This document shows, piece after piece, positions 44,910 to 54,310 of a stretch of DNA of 62,750 nucleotides (its first letter is position 1; every line of letters starts with the position of its first letter). The stretch lies in the NCBI GenBank assembly GCA_002482805.1, contig DLGR01000034.1:23894-86643 (forward strand). The letters run 5' to 3'. The notes beneath the pieces are model-generated. The model had not been told where the DNA came from. It worked only from the letters and a program-made list of their open reading frames with translations, and did no database searches. Origin of the DNA: Micavibrio sp. UBA7689. Lineage in GTDB: Bacteria; Pseudomonadota; Alphaproteobacteria; Micavibrionales; Micavibrionaceae. The position numbers and the translations under genes were made by a program.

Positions 44910-46412
44910 TTACACATCGAAGACTACTCCTTGTGCCAACGGCAGGCTTGCCGAAAAGTTCACAGTTTGTGTCTGTCTGCGCATGTAATTCTTCCACGAA
45001 TCGGAACCGCTCTCGCGCCCCCCGCCCGTCTCTTTCTCTCCTCCGAACGCGCCACCGATTTCTGCGCCCGATGGACCGATATTGACGTTTGCGATTCCGC
45101 AATCGCTTCCGACGGCAGACAAAAACAATTCCGCCTCGCGCACGTCGCGGGTGAAGATGCAGGACGACAAGCCTTGCGGCACGTCGTTGTTGAGCGTAAT
45201 CGCTTCATCCATATCGTCATATGTCAGGACATAGAGCAACGGCGCGAAAGTTTCATGACGCACGATGTCTTCTTGCGCCTTCATTTCCACGATAGCGGGC
45301 GTGACGTAAAATCCGCCTTTGCTTTTAACGCGGTCGCCGCCGACGAGAAGCTTGCCGCCTTGTAACTTCGCAGCCTTAATAGCATTCTGCATGGAATTAT
45401 AAGCGTTTTCGTCGATCAGAGGCCCGACAAGCGTATTCTTGTCGAGCGGATTGCCGACGCGGATGGATTTATAGGCCTTTTGCAGGGATTTTAGCAAAGC
45501 GCCCTTTTGTTTTTTGTGCACGATCAAACGTCTTAAGCTCGTGCATCTCTGGCCTGCCGTCCCGACTGCACCGAACAATACGGCACGTACAACCATATCG
45601 AGGTCCGCGCTATCGGTGACGATCATCGCGTTGTTGCCGCCGAGTTCAAGAAGCGTTTTTCCCATGCGCGCGGACACGGTTTGCGCAACCGCTTTGCCCA
45701 TGCGCGTGCTTCCGGTGGCGCTTATCAATGGGATGTCTTTGTGTTCGGCAAGCGCTTTCCCAACATCAGCAAGACCTATAATGACCTGAACGAGATCATC
45801 GGGGCATGCGTGACCTGCTTTTTTAAAACGCGCGACGGTGCGTGCAAAAACCTTTTCACACGCCAGCGCCGTAAGTGGGGTTTTTTCCGATGGCTTCCAG
45901 ATTACAGGATCACCGCAGATAAGTGCGAGCGCGGCGTTCCATGCCCATACCGCCACGGGAAAATTGAATGCCGTGATAATACCGACAGGGCCTAGCGGCT
46001 GCCATGTTTCGCGCATATGGTGCATCGGGCGTTCGGATGCCAGCGTCAAACCATATAACTGGCGCGACAGGCCAGTGGCGAAATCGCAGATATCAATCAT
46101 CTCCTGCACTTCACCCAGACCTTCGGAAAGAATCTTTCCGGCTTCTAATGTTACCAGTGCGCCGAGATCTTCCTTGCAGGCGCGTAGTTCTTCACCGAGC
46201 AAGCGTACGAGTTCACCGCGGACAGGTGCGGGTACTTTGCGCCACTCCACAAAAGCCTTTGCAGATTTTTTGGCCATTTTTGATACGTCCGATACTTTGT
46301 GCATCTGGACTTTGCCAAGCAATTCACCATCGATGGGCGAATAGACGGACAAATCACCTTTGGAAAGGTTTGTCAGACCGTTCGATTTAAGAATTTGTGG
46401 GAATGACTTCAT
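44910..46412 (-). CDS. ALDH7-type aldehyde dehydrogenase (aminoadipate semialdehyde dehydrogenase-like)
   Basis: A 500-residue NAD(P)-dependent aldehyde dehydrogenase. It matches the ALDH7 group, whose members oxidise L-2-aminoadipate semialdehyde in lysine breakdown. Visible are GPVGIITAFNFPVAVW, the NAD segment VIWKPSEKTPLTA, the catalytic Glu in LLELGGNNA, the nucleophile Cys near residue 290 in GTAGQRCTSLRR, and the group-specific end IGGAFGGEKETGGGRESGSD then SWKNYMRRQTQTVNF. The first 26 nt overlap the end of the Na/Pi cotransporter gene. Confidence 0.92.
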   Translation of the reverse strand: MKSFPQILKSNGLTNLSKGDLSVYSPIDGELLGKVQMHKVSDVSKMAKKSAKAFVEWRKVPAPVRGELVRLLGEELRACKEDLGALVTLEAGKILSEGLGEVQEMIDICDFATGLSRQLYGLTLASERPMHHMRETWQPLGPVGIITAFNFPVAVWAWNAALALICGDPVIWKPSEKTPLTALACEKVFARTVARFKKAGHACPDDLVQVIIGLADVGKALAEHKDIPLISATGSTRMGKAVAQTVSARMGKTLLELGGNNAMIVTDSADLDMVVRAVLFGAVGTAGQRCTSLRRLIVHKKQKGALLKSLQKAYKSIRVGNPLDKNTLVGPLIDENAYNSMQNAIKAAKLQGGKLLVGGDRVKSKGGFYVTPAIVEMKAQEDIVRHETFAPLLYVLTYDDMDEAITLNNDVPQGLSSCIFTRDVREAELFLSAVGSDCGIANVNIGPSGAEIGGAFGGEKETGGGRESGSDSWKNYMRRQTQTVNFSASLPLAQGVVFDV

Positions 46413-48066
46413 CTTTAGGTGCCTCCTTGGATTTGGCGGGGCGCAGACGCGTTGCGTGGATTTCGCCGCTTTCCTCTAAAATCGGGAACGCCACTGTGCA
46501 TATATAAGTGTTGATGCGACGGTAGTCACGGATGATGTCCAGATGAAGCGAGCTGGTCGCAATAGTGGCAGGATTTCCACCGCGTAGGCGATCAATATGC
46601 GTTGTCATACCGTCGATTTCCGCCTTACGGATTGTTTCTTTGCCTTCCACCAAACGGCGCGCGGAGTCTTTGTCACCTGAAATGAACAAGGACTGTGCAA
46701 GCTGAACACTTTCCAGCACTAGTTTGTGGATGTGTTCCAATTCCTTGAAACCTGCCTCAGAGAAATTATACTGGTTCTTGATTTTCTTTTGCAGGATCGG
46801 CAGCAGGTTTTTGTCGATAACATCGCCGATATGTTCGATGTTGGTTGAGAAGGTCAAAATCTGCACATAGCGTTGCGCGTCTTTGGGATCCATGAATTCT
46901 TGGGAAAGACGCGCCATATAGCCTTTGATCGCAGCGTAGATGTCATCGACCGTGTCGTCTTCTTCCTTGATACGGGCCAAAAGCTTGTCATCGTTGGTTT
47001 TCAAAACACGGAACGTGTCTTCCAACATTTGCTGGATAATATCGCCCATACGAAGCGTTTCACGCGCAGCGGAGGCCAATGCTACGGAGGGTATATCGAG
47101 ATCCTTGTCGGATAAATATTTCGGGTTGCCGGGGTCGTCGGAAACAGGCCTGTCGGGCAGTGCTTTTTTCAAGAGTTTGCTGAGTACCCCTGTGAACGGT
47201 AAAAAGATCATCGCAAGGCAGATATTGAATATGGTGTGAAAGTCGACCAGCTGTTTAGCGTGGTCGGTTTCGATCTTGTCCATATAAGGCATGATGAACT
47301 GGATGAAGGGTATGAGTGCGCACACGCCAACGATACGGATAAGCATGTTACCGAGCGGAATGCGCATGGCGTCGGGATTGTCGCGTAATGTGGAAATGAG
47401 GGGCGCTATGGTCCCGCCCACATTGGCGCCCAGCACCATATAGAAACCAATTACCAAGGGCAAAACTCCGCCCGCAACCAGCGACATCAAAAGCAAAACA
47501 ATGGCGAGTGAGGAATGCGCGATCCATGTGAAAAGGATGCCCAGCAACACCGCAAAGAACGGATCGGAATCCAGCGGTGCCAGAATAAGCGGCAGGGTTT
47601 CGGATGTTTTGAGCGGCATCGATGCGGTCTTGAGCATGGAAAGCGCCATGAGTATGAAAGCAAGCCCGATCAAAACACGTCCCACGTTTTTAATACGCCC
47701 CGTATGTTCGATGGAATACAAGATGAAGCCCACAATCATGAATATGGGCATAAGCGCCGAAATATTCAGAGAGAATAACTGCGCCACCAATGTTGTACCA
47801 ACATCGGCGCCGAGAACGATTGCAAGGCCCGTGCTTGCATTCACCAAGCCTTGAGACGCGAAACCGGTAACAATAAGTGTAGTTGCCATGGAGCTTTGCA
47901 AGACAGTGGTCATGCCGAGGCCCGCGAAGAATGCGGCCAGACGATTGCCCGTACACATCGAGAGAACCTTGTGTAGTTCCGCCCCGAACCCGCGCGTCAC
48001 GCCCAAACGCAACAGCGTAATGCCCCATAACAAAAGGCATACAGCGGCGATGATGTTTAAAAGCAT
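46387..48066 (-). CDS. Na+/phosphate cotransporter with PhoU-like domain
   Basis: A 559-residue inner-membrane NptA/YjbB-type transporter. Two inverted repeats of the Na/Pi family are visible: GFGAELHKVLSMCTGNRLAA with TVLQSSMATTLIVTGF, and SSLAIVLLLMSLVAGGVLP with LGANVGGTI. After about eight helices a cytoplasmic PhoU-like helical domain spans about residues 340-535 (ETLRMGDIIQQMLEDTF, then FSTNIEHIGDVIDKNL). Such proteins export or import phosphate. It overlaps the ALDH gene by 26 nt. Confidence 0.92.
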   Translation of the reverse strand: MLLNIIAAVCLLLWGITLLRLGVTRGFGAELHKVLSMCTGNRLAAFFAGLGMTTVLQSSMATTLIVTGFASQGLVNASTGLAIVLGADVGTTLVAQLFSLNISALMPIFMIVGFILYSIEHTGRIKNVGRVLIGLAFILMALSMLKTASMPLKTSETLPLILAPLDSDPFFAVLLGILFTWIAHSSLAIVLLLMSLVAGGVLPLVIGFYMVLGANVGGTIAPLISTLRDNPDAMRIPLGNMLIRIVGVCALIPFIQFIMPYMDKIETDHAKQLVDFHTIFNICLAMIFLPFTGVLSKLLKKALPDRPVSDDPGNPKYLSDKDLDIPSVALASAARETLRMGDIIQQMLEDTFRVLKTNDDKLLARIKEEDDTVDDIYAAIKGYMARLSQEFMDPKDAQRYVQILTFSTNIEHIGDVIDKNLLPILQKKIKNQYNFSEAGFKELEHIHKLVLESVQLAQSLFISGDKDSARRLVEGKETIRKAEIDGMTTHIDRLRGGNPATIATSSLHLDIIRDYRRINTYICTVAFPILEESGEIHATRLRPAKSKEAPKDEVIPTNS

Positions 48067-48102
48067 AAGCGAGGCTATGGCGCGGTCTCCTTCATATCTA
48101 TG

Positions 48103-48654
48103 TTAGAAGCCGGCCCCTGCCTGTGCAAGGTACTCTTCCTCGTCAGGCGTGGACATACGGGACAAAATCTTATTGCGATGCGGGAAGCGCCCGTATTTTT
48201 CGATCACTTTCAAATGGCGCATGGCGTAATCGTAGCCGAGTGGGTCATCCTTTTTCATCTTCTCGAAAAGATCGACGCATTTTCTCTGGTCGTTAAGGTT
48301 TTCACTATGTTCAAAAGGTAAATATAGAAAGCGACGTTTCATGGGCGTCAAAACCTGATCAAACCCTTTGGATAGTGCATATTTGGAAATTACCAGTGCC
48401 TTGCCATCGGTCGCGAAGGCCTTGGCCGTTCCACGAAACATATTGCGGGGAAATTGGTCGAGCAAAAGCACAAGCGCGAGGCACCCGTCGGAATCGTTTT
48501 TCCAGTCATCGAAAACGCCATGCGACGCCTTGTCATAGGCGTCTGCATAGCGGTCCTGAATTTCGGTATCGAACGCAGGATTGACCTGAAACCATTGTGG
48601 CGGCTGGGTCTGTTCGAACCAGAAATCGAGGATGTCCTTTTGAACATCTTTCAT
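48103..48654 (-). CDS. DUF924 family protein
   Basis: A 183-residue DUF924 protein, an all-helical TPR-like fold of unknown function. Family marks are ILDFWFEQTQPPQWF at the N-terminus, LVLLLDQFPRNMFRGTAKAF, FLYLPFEHSENL and GRFPHRNKILSR. It is cytoplasmic. It starts 17 nt after a small membrane protein gene on the same strand. Confidence 0.92.
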   Translation of the reverse strand: MKDVQKDILDFWFEQTQPPQWFQVNPAFDTEIQDRYADAYDKASHGVFDDWKNDSDGCLALVLLLDQFPRNMFRGTAKAFATDGKALVISKYALSKGFDQVLTPMKRRFLYLPFEHSENLNDQRKCVDLFEKMKKDDPLGYDYAMRHLKVIEKYGRFPHRNKILSRMSTPDEEEYLAQAGAGF

Positions 48655-48671
48655 AAGAAGTGATTCTAAGC

Positions 48672-48944
48672 CTACTTGACGTTTTGTTCAAGCAGAGTGC
48701 GGATCTTGCGTCTTTTGTCCGAGGCAAGGTAAGCCATGACAGCGGCAGGAATGAAAGGGACCAAAATGGTAACTACGAAAAACGGATCCTGTAAGGCCGC
48801 AAAAGGGTTATCCTTGAAGTGCGCTAAATAAATATAGGCGAACAGACATATGCCGAAAACAGCCAGCACATCCGCGAAGATCTGGTAGACCTTGGCGGCG
48901 ATCAGGAGCTTTCTCAGCTCAATCCTTAATTCTGTTACATCCAT
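48672..48944 (-). CDS. Small membrane protein (90 residues)
   Basis: A 90-residue protein with two hydrophobic helices (IFADVLAVFGICLFAYIYLA and DPFFVVTILVPFIPAAVMAY) and basic ends (SDKRRKIRTLLEQ). I do not recognise a family. It lies between the bc1 fusion gene and the DUF924 gene on the same strand, 74 nt after the former. Confidence 0.7.
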   Translation of the reverse strand: MDVTELRIELRKLLIAAKVYQIFADVLAVFGICLFAYIYLAHFKDNPFAALQDPFFVVTILVPFIPAAVMAYLASDKRRKIRTLLEQNVK

Positions 48945-49018
48945 GGCTTTTTAAAAGATGAAAGGCGTATAATCCCAATTCCGATTATACGCCCCTCATC
49001 GGTGAATAAAAGTTAAAA

Positions 49019-51403
49019 TTAGTGCGCTTTTTCCCAGATTTTCTTCTTAACGCGGTACATCAGGAAGGCAAAAACGGCTAAGAATATGATGACTTTGATG
49101 CCCGTTTGCTTGCGTTCTTCCATTTCGGGCTCCGAAGCCCAAGCAAGGAATTGCGTAACATCACGCGCATATTGGTCAACCGTCGTGGGCGACCCGTCTT
49201 CATAGGCGACAGCGCCTTCCAGCAACGGAGCCGGCATGGCGATCTTGTTACCGGCCATATATTTGTTCCAATACTGGCCTGCCGCGAGTTCCGTCCCTGC
49301 GGGTGCTGTCTCATAACCCGTCAGAATGGCATACAAGTAATCAGGGCCGCCTACGCGTGCCTTCACTATCAACGACAGATCGGGAGGCAAAGCACCGTTG
49401 TTGGAAGCTTTCGCCTGATTGTCGTTAAGATAGGGCGATTTGAAGTGATCGCTCGGCTTACCAGGGCGTTCAAACATTTCGCCTTCGTCATCGGGACCGT
49501 CCATGAACGTGTATTCGGCAGCAACCGATTTGATCTGGTCTTCAGTATAGCCGAGAGCAGAAAGATTGCGGTATGCCACGCGCTTCATGCCATGGCAGGC
49601 GGCGCAGACTTGTTTGTATACTTGGAAACCACGTTGTAGAGCGGCACGATCGTAGGAACCGAACGCCCCTTTGAAATGCCAATCCTGTTTGGGGAGTTCA
49701 GGTGCGTGGTGCCCATCGGTAGCGGCACCATGTTCTTCGCCGGCGGCGGGGGGTGCGGAATGTTCGGACTGAGAAGCATGCTCCTCGCCCGAACCTTCTT
49801 GGCCTTCAGCAGGTGTAACGGTCTTTTCTGCATCCACCGTTGCTGCTTCGGCTTTCTCTACAGGCGCGGATTCTTTATCGGCTTTGGCGAAAGCCTGCGT
49901 CGGAGCAAAAGCCACGAGACCGATAGCAAGCAATGCAACCAGTACCGATTTCGGCATGGACATCACGGCTTCGTGAATACTTCCAGGCACGCGTTGCACA
50001 GGCTCGTTATTATTCAGCCATGGCAGGAGCGCAAGGAAGAAGCCGAAATAGTAGAGGGTTGTGACCTGCGCCAGCGGAACCCAGAAACCTTCGGCGGGTT
50101 TGGAACCGCAAACGCCAAGGACAACAAATACTGCCAGCAAAACATAAACCGACATGCGGAACCATGGGCGGAACCGCGCGCTGCGGACGGGATGGCTGTC
50201 AATAAACGGCAGCAAGAACAGAACCGCGATGGAACCGAACATCGCCAGAACGCCGCCCAGTTTTGCAGGCATCAGGCTTAAAGATTGGAACGGGATGAAC
50301 TCAATCACGGGTTTCAGGAAAGAAACATCCTTGAAAAACGCCAGCAACGCACCGGGAATAGCGAGAACAATGGCCACAGCAATAATCGGTTTGATCTTAC
50401 TTGCGATGCGTTGGTCCGGCGTCTTAACCCAGCAATATTGATGGACGAGAACCGCGCCGATTGCGCCCGCGCCTGCCAGATAGATGTTCAGGTCAAACGT
50501 GATGGCACGCAAAATCGCGTAGAATGGCAGGAAGTACCATTCAGGCACGATGTGCGCGGGCGTTACCAGCGGGTTGGCCTCGATGTAGTTGTCGGGGTGT
50601 CCCAAAGCGTTCGGCATAAAGAACGTGAACGCGGCATATATAATAAGGAATACCAAAACTCCGAACGTGTCCTTCATTGTGTAGTAAGGATGGAAGGGCA
50701 ACGTATCCTGCGGGGTTTTGACGTCGATGCCGAGCGGGTTGTTGGACCCCGTGACATGCAGTGCCCAGACGTGGAGGAACACGACCGCGAAGATAACGAA
50801 CGGCAACAGGTAATGAAGCGCGAAGAAACGGTTCAGCGTGGGGTTATCGACAGAGAACCCGCCCCATAGCAGCGTTACAATGGAATCACCCACCAGCGGA
50901 ATGGCGGAGAACAGATTCGTGATAACAGTAGCGCCCCAGAAGGACATTTGTCCCCATGGCAGAACGTAGCCCATGAAGCCCGTCGCCATCATCAGCAAGA
51001 AGATGACCATGCCGAGAATCCAGAGGAGTTCGCGCGGCTTTTTGTATGAACCGTAATAGAGACCGCGGAAGATGTGGATGTATACGGCCATAAAGAAGAA
51101 CGACGCGCCGTTGGCGTGAAGATAGCGTAGCATCCATCCATGTTTGACGTCGCGCATGATGCGCTCGACGGAATCGAATGCACCTGCGGTCGACGGGTTG
51201 TAGTGCATGGCCAGAACGATACCTGTCACAATCATCGTCACCAGCATAACCATCGCGATGGCGCCGAAATTCCAGAAATAGTTGAAGTTCTTGGGCGTCG
51301 GGAATACGCCGTATTCCTTTTGCATCATCGTGAAGATCGGAAGGCGGCTATCCACCCACTCGATTACCGGATTGTCGAAAGCTTTGCGTTCTGTGGAACC
51401 CAT
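49019..51403 (-). CDS. fbcH: Cytochrome b / cytochrome c1 fusion protein of the bc1 complex
   Basis: A 794-residue fusion like FbcH of Bradyrhizobium, which is cleaved after translation into cytochrome b and c1. Cytochrome b covers about 1-430, with haem-ligand helices (RYLHANGASFFFMAVYIHIF; HYLLPFVIFAVVFLHVWALH) and PEWY near 287. Two further helices follow. A signal-peptide-like segment ends at about residue 505 (ALLAIGLVAFAPTQAFA, then KADKE). A His/Glu/Ala-rich linker then leads to cytochrome c1 with CAACH near 599, MPAPLLEG and a C-terminal anchor helix (VIIFLAVFAFLMYRVKKK). The Rieske gene lies 22 nt upstream. Confidence 0.95.
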   Translation of the reverse strand: MGSTERKAFDNPVIEWVDSRLPIFTMMQKEYGVFPTPKNFNYFWNFGAIAMVMLVTMIVTGIVLAMHYNPSTAGAFDSVERIMRDVKHGWMLRYLHANGASFFFMAVYIHIFRGLYYGSYKKPRELLWILGMVIFLLMMATGFMGYVLPWGQMSFWGATVITNLFSAIPLVGDSIVTLLWGGFSVDNPTLNRFFALHYLLPFVIFAVVFLHVWALHVTGSNNPLGIDVKTPQDTLPFHPYYTMKDTFGVLVFLIIYAAFTFFMPNALGHPDNYIEANPLVTPAHIVPEWYFLPFYAILRAITFDLNIYLAGAGAIGAVLVHQYCWVKTPDQRIASKIKPIIAVAIVLAIPGALLAFFKDVSFLKPVIEFIPFQSLSLMPAKLGGVLAMFGSIAVLFLLPFIDSHPVRSARFRPWFRMSVYVLLAVFVVLGVCGSKPAEGFWVPLAQVTTLYYFGFFLALLPWLNNNEPVQRVPGSIHEAVMSMPKSVLVALLAIGLVAFAPTQAFAKADKESAPVEKAEAATVDAEKTVTPAEGQEGSGEEHASQSEHSAPPAAGEEHGAATDGHHAPELPKQDWHFKGAFGSYDRAALQRGFQVYKQVCAACHGMKRVAYRNLSALGYTEDQIKSVAAEYTFMDGPDDEGEMFERPGKPSDHFKSPYLNDNQAKASNNGALPPDLSLIVKARVGGPDYLYAILTGYETAPAGTELAAGQYWNKYMAGNKIAMPAPLLEGAVAYEDGSPTTVDQYARDVTQFLAWASEPEMEERKQTGIKVIIFLAVFAFLMYRVKKKIWEKAH

Positions 51404-51425
51404 TTGTATTACCCCTTGTCCTGTC

Positions 51426-51980
51426 TTAGCCGATCAAGATTTTTGTGTCGGCGAGGAATTCATATTTCGGCACGGCCAGATTTTTCGGCGCGGGACCTTT
51501 TCTAATACGGCCTGACGTGTCGTAGTGCGAACCGTGGCACGGGCAAAACCATCCGCCGTATTCGCCTTTGACGTCCGTAGATTTTTGCCCTTGCGGCACG
51601 CAGCCAAGGTGCGTGCAGATACCGACGAGCACGAGCCATTCGGGTTTCTTCACGCGGCTTTCATCCGTTTGCGGATCGCGTAGCGTGGAGATATCAGTCG
51701 TTTCGGCGGAATTGATTTCTTCGGGCGTGCGGCGGCGAATGAAAACAGGTTTGCCTTGCCACATCACGGTGATCGCCTGACCTGCTTCGATCGGCGTCAG
51801 ATCCACTTCGGTTGTCGAAAGGGCGACTGTGTCCGCTGCGGGGTTCATCTGGTCGATGAAGGGCCATGCAACCGACCCTGCCCCTACCGCGCCGAAGGCT
51901 GCTGCGGTCAGAAAGAGGAAATCGCGGCGGCCTTCGTCCTCGTGCGCGCCATGATCGGGGGCTGGATTTTCTATACTCAT
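51426..51980 (-). CDS. petA: Rieske iron-sulfur protein of the bc1 complex
   Basis: A 184-residue ubiquinol-cytochrome c reductase Rieske subunit. The N-terminal segment GRRDFLFLTAAAFGAVGAGS is a twin-arginine anchor. The 2Fe-2S ligands are Cys122 and His124 in CTHLGC, and Cys146 and His149 in CPCHGS; Cys127 and Cys148 form the usual disulfide. It precedes the cytochrome b/c1 fusion gene on the same strand and both are surely one operon. Confidence 0.97.
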   Translation of the reverse strand: MSIENPAPDHGAHEDEGRRDFLFLTAAAFGAVGAGSVAWPFIDQMNPAADTVALSTTEVDLTPIEAGQAITVMWQGKPVFIRRRTPEEINSAETTDISTLRDPQTDESRVKKPEWLVLVGICTHLGCVPQGQKSTDVKGEYGGWFCPCHGSHYDTSGRIRKGPAPKNLAVPKYEFLADTKILIG

Positions 51981-52106
51981 ATTGTGCTATGCCGTTCTTG
52001 AATTTGGATTTTATGCCAGAATTAACGCTTTGGAGTACCATCAAAAACCCTTGTCGGACAAGAGAGGAAATGTGGAATCTCCGCAGAAAAGATCATACAG
52101 TGCGTC

Positions 52107-52583
52107 ATGACCCCGATCAATCTGGCTTTATACCAACCTGAAATCCCCCAAAACACCGGTGCGGCAATGCGCCTGACGGCTTGCCTTGGCATGACTTTGG
52201 ACATTATCGAACCCACCGGTTTTGCATGGGATGAAGCCAAAATACGCCGTTCGGCCATGGATTACATAGATTTCGTCAAACTGAAGAAGCATGCCGACTG
52301 GAATGCTTTCCGTGCCGCCTACCCTGATCGACGCATCATACTTATGACCACGAAATCGGACCAATCTTATCTTGATTTCAAGTTCCAGGCTGGCGACATA
52401 TTACTGGCAGGTCAGGAAAGCGCGGGCGCCCCCACCTTCGTCCACGAGAGCGTCGATTCCAGGATCACCATTCCTATGGCTTCTGGGCCTCGCTCCCTCA
52501 ATGTTGTAAATGCCTGTGCGATGATATTGGGTGAGGCTTCAAGACAGGTGCAATTGGCCGAAAAACAGTTTAAGAACGTGTGA
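52107..52583 (+). CDS. trmL: tRNA (cytidine(34)-2'-O)-methyltransferase
   Basis: A 158-residue SPOUT-class methyltransferase of the TrmL group, which methylates the wobble base of tRNA-Leu isoacceptors. The N-terminal LALYQPEIPQNTGAAMRLTA is diagnostic. RRSAMDYIDFV, LLAGQESAGAP and IPMASGPRSLNVVNACAMIL form the knotted SAM site. It is divergent from petA and its end abuts hemF. Confidence 0.95.
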   Translation: MTPINLALYQPEIPQNTGAAMRLTACLGMTLDIIEPTGFAWDEAKIRRSAMDYIDFVKLKKHADWNAFRAAYPDRRIILMTTKSDQSYLDFKFQAGDILLAGQESAGAPTFVHESVDSRITIPMASGPRSLNVVNACAMILGEASRQVQLAEKQFKNV

Positions 52584-52588
52584 TAACC

Positions 52589-53458
52589 ATGCAGAAAAAC
52601 GCAATAAATTCTGATCTTTGGGAGGGCCGCAAAGCGAAGGCTTTCGATTGGTTCACCACCTTGCGCGGCCAAATCTGCCAAGAATTTGAAACCATCGACG
52701 GTGCAAAGAAATTCGAACGCAAGCCTTGGGACCGCGCAGGCGAGGAAAATCATTCTGGCTCCGCGCTCTCCGGCGGCGGGGAAATATCCCTACTGCGCGA
52801 CGGCAAGGTTTTTGAAAAGGTCGGCGTCAATATTTCCTGCGTCCACGGCACATTTTCGGAACTATTCGCCGCACAAATTCCCGGAGCCAAAGAATCAAAC
52901 GGGCAATTTTGGGCCGCAGGCATTTCGCTGGTTGCACATATGCAATCCCCTCTTGTGCCTGCAGTCCACATGAACACGCGCATGATCGTTACTTCCAAGG
53001 CATGGTTCGGCGGTGGTGCCGATTTAACACCCATGTTCGAGAATGCCGAAGACACTGCCCAATTCCATGGCGCGCTCAAAGAATGCTGCGACCGCCACGA
53101 TCCCGCCTATCATCCAAAATTCAAACAATGGGCGGATGAGTATTTCTTTCTGCCGCATCGTAGCGAACCGCGCGGCATCGGCGGCATTTTCTATGATTAT
53201 CTGGAGAATGACTGGGAAAGGGATTTCGCCTTTACACAAGATGTCGGTAAAACTTTCGCTTCCGTTTATCCCGCCATCGTGCGCAAGCATATGAACGAAA
53301 AATGGACACCAGAACAGCGCGAGCACCAATTGGTCAAACGCGGACGTTATGTGGAATTCAACTTGCTGTATGACCGAGGCACAACATTCGGATTGAAAAC
53401 TGGGGGCAATACCGAAGCGATATTGATGTCACTGCCACCCGAAGTGAAATGGCCCTGA
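52589..53458 (+). CDS. hemF: Oxygen-dependent coproporphyrinogen III oxidase
   Basis: A 289-residue HemF, which converts coproporphyrinogen III to protoporphyrinogen IX with oxygen. Conserved blocks are VHGTFSELFA, PLVPAVHMNTRM, AWFGGGADLTPMF, FLPHRSEPRGIGGIFYDY and GRYVEFNLLYDRGTTFGLKT. The ATG at 52589 (MQKNAINSDL) is preferred over a GTG at 52580 that overlaps trmL. It lies close to the bc1 genes, which need haem. It ends tail-to-tail with the next gene with no spacer. Confidence 0.97.
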   Translation: MQKNAINSDLWEGRKAKAFDWFTTLRGQICQEFETIDGAKKFERKPWDRAGEENHSGSALSGGGEISLLRDGKVFEKVGVNISCVHGTFSELFAAQIPGAKESNGQFWAAGISLVAHMQSPLVPAVHMNTRMIVTSKAWFGGGADLTPMFENAEDTAQFHGALKECCDRHDPAYHPKFKQWADEYFFLPHRSEPRGIGGIFYDYLENDWERDFAFTQDVGKTFASVYPAIVRKHMNEKWTPEQREHQLVKRGRYVEFNLLYDRGTTFGLKTGGNTEAILMSLPPEVKWP

Positions 53459-54166
53459 TTATAACGGAGGCGGCGGCAACGGCGCTTCTTCGATGGTCAT
53501 GCCCTTACGTTGCGCCTTGCGTTTTAGAACATCGGGCGGCGTTCCCGCAATACGCATGATCCTGCGTGCATGATGATCAGGCATATCTTTATGATATGCG
53601 AACCCACCGTCTTCTTCCAACGATGCCGCCACCGCCATAACGGGCGCATGTACCCACGACAGGAATTTTTCCATCTTCAAAGGTTCGCTGCCTACGCGTA
53701 AATCATAAACATGATGACCGCCATCGGCGCGGTGGAAATATCCTTCCACTTCGAAATAATCGCCGAACAGAGGATTGTTTTGCGGGCTTGGTAGATCTTC
53801 TAGAATAATAAGCGGAAAACCACTACCCATGGCCATTTCTATGCGGTCTGTGCGACCGAACAAACTCAAGCGGTCATCTTCGCTCGGCTTCACGCATGCC
53901 TTTTTCAATGCCGCCGCAAGTTCGGGAATGCAAACATACATATCGATATCTTTAGGGCGTTTTCCTCTGGCAATATCCGGAATACCCCCGCCATGCATAA
54001 AGCCACCGCTCACATTCCGTCCCAACGCTTCCTGATGTGATTTCAACGTGGCGTAAAATGCATCCACGTAATCCGGCACAGCAAAACCTGGCAACGGAGG
54101 TTGCGTTGAAGCAATAATTTCGGCGGGGTTTAGGCGCCATGCAGCATTGTGAAAGCTTGTTTTCAT
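53459..54166 (-). CDS. Nucleotidyltransferase-fold protein
   Basis: A 235-residue protein with a Pol-beta-type nucleotidyltransferase signature: FMHGGGIPDIARGKRPKDID (DID at residues 73-75), which mirrors the GG-then-DxD motif of the CCA enzyme encoded 350 nt away. EMAMGSGFPLIILEDLP and YDLRVGSEPLKMEKFLSWVH follow. It lacks the tRNA-binding tail. The C-terminus is Pro-rich. The ATG at 54166 is preferred, since a TATAAT-like box overlaps the next ATG upstream (54196). The substrate is unknown. Confidence 0.72.
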   Translation of the reverse strand: MKTSFHNAAWRLNPAEIIASTQPPLPGFAVPDYVDAFYATLKSHQEALGRNVSGGFMHGGGIPDIARGKRPKDIDMYVCIPELAAALKKACVKPSEDDRLSLFGRTDRIEMAMGSGFPLIILEDLPSPQNNPLFGDYFEVEGYFHRADGGHHVYDLRVGSEPLKMEKFLSWVHAPVMAVAASLEEDGGFAYHKDMPDHHARRIMRIAGTPPDVLKRKAQRKGMTIEEAPLPPPPL

Positions 54167-54310
54167 AGGTGTTGTTTGTACCGCATAATTATACATTATG
54201 CAAATTAAATAAAGATTTCAAACTTTGTAAAATCCCTGTTTTCCGCCATTTTTTCGATGATAAAGGACTTGTCTTGAGTTAGCATAATCAAAACAATAAA
54301 GGAGAGATCA

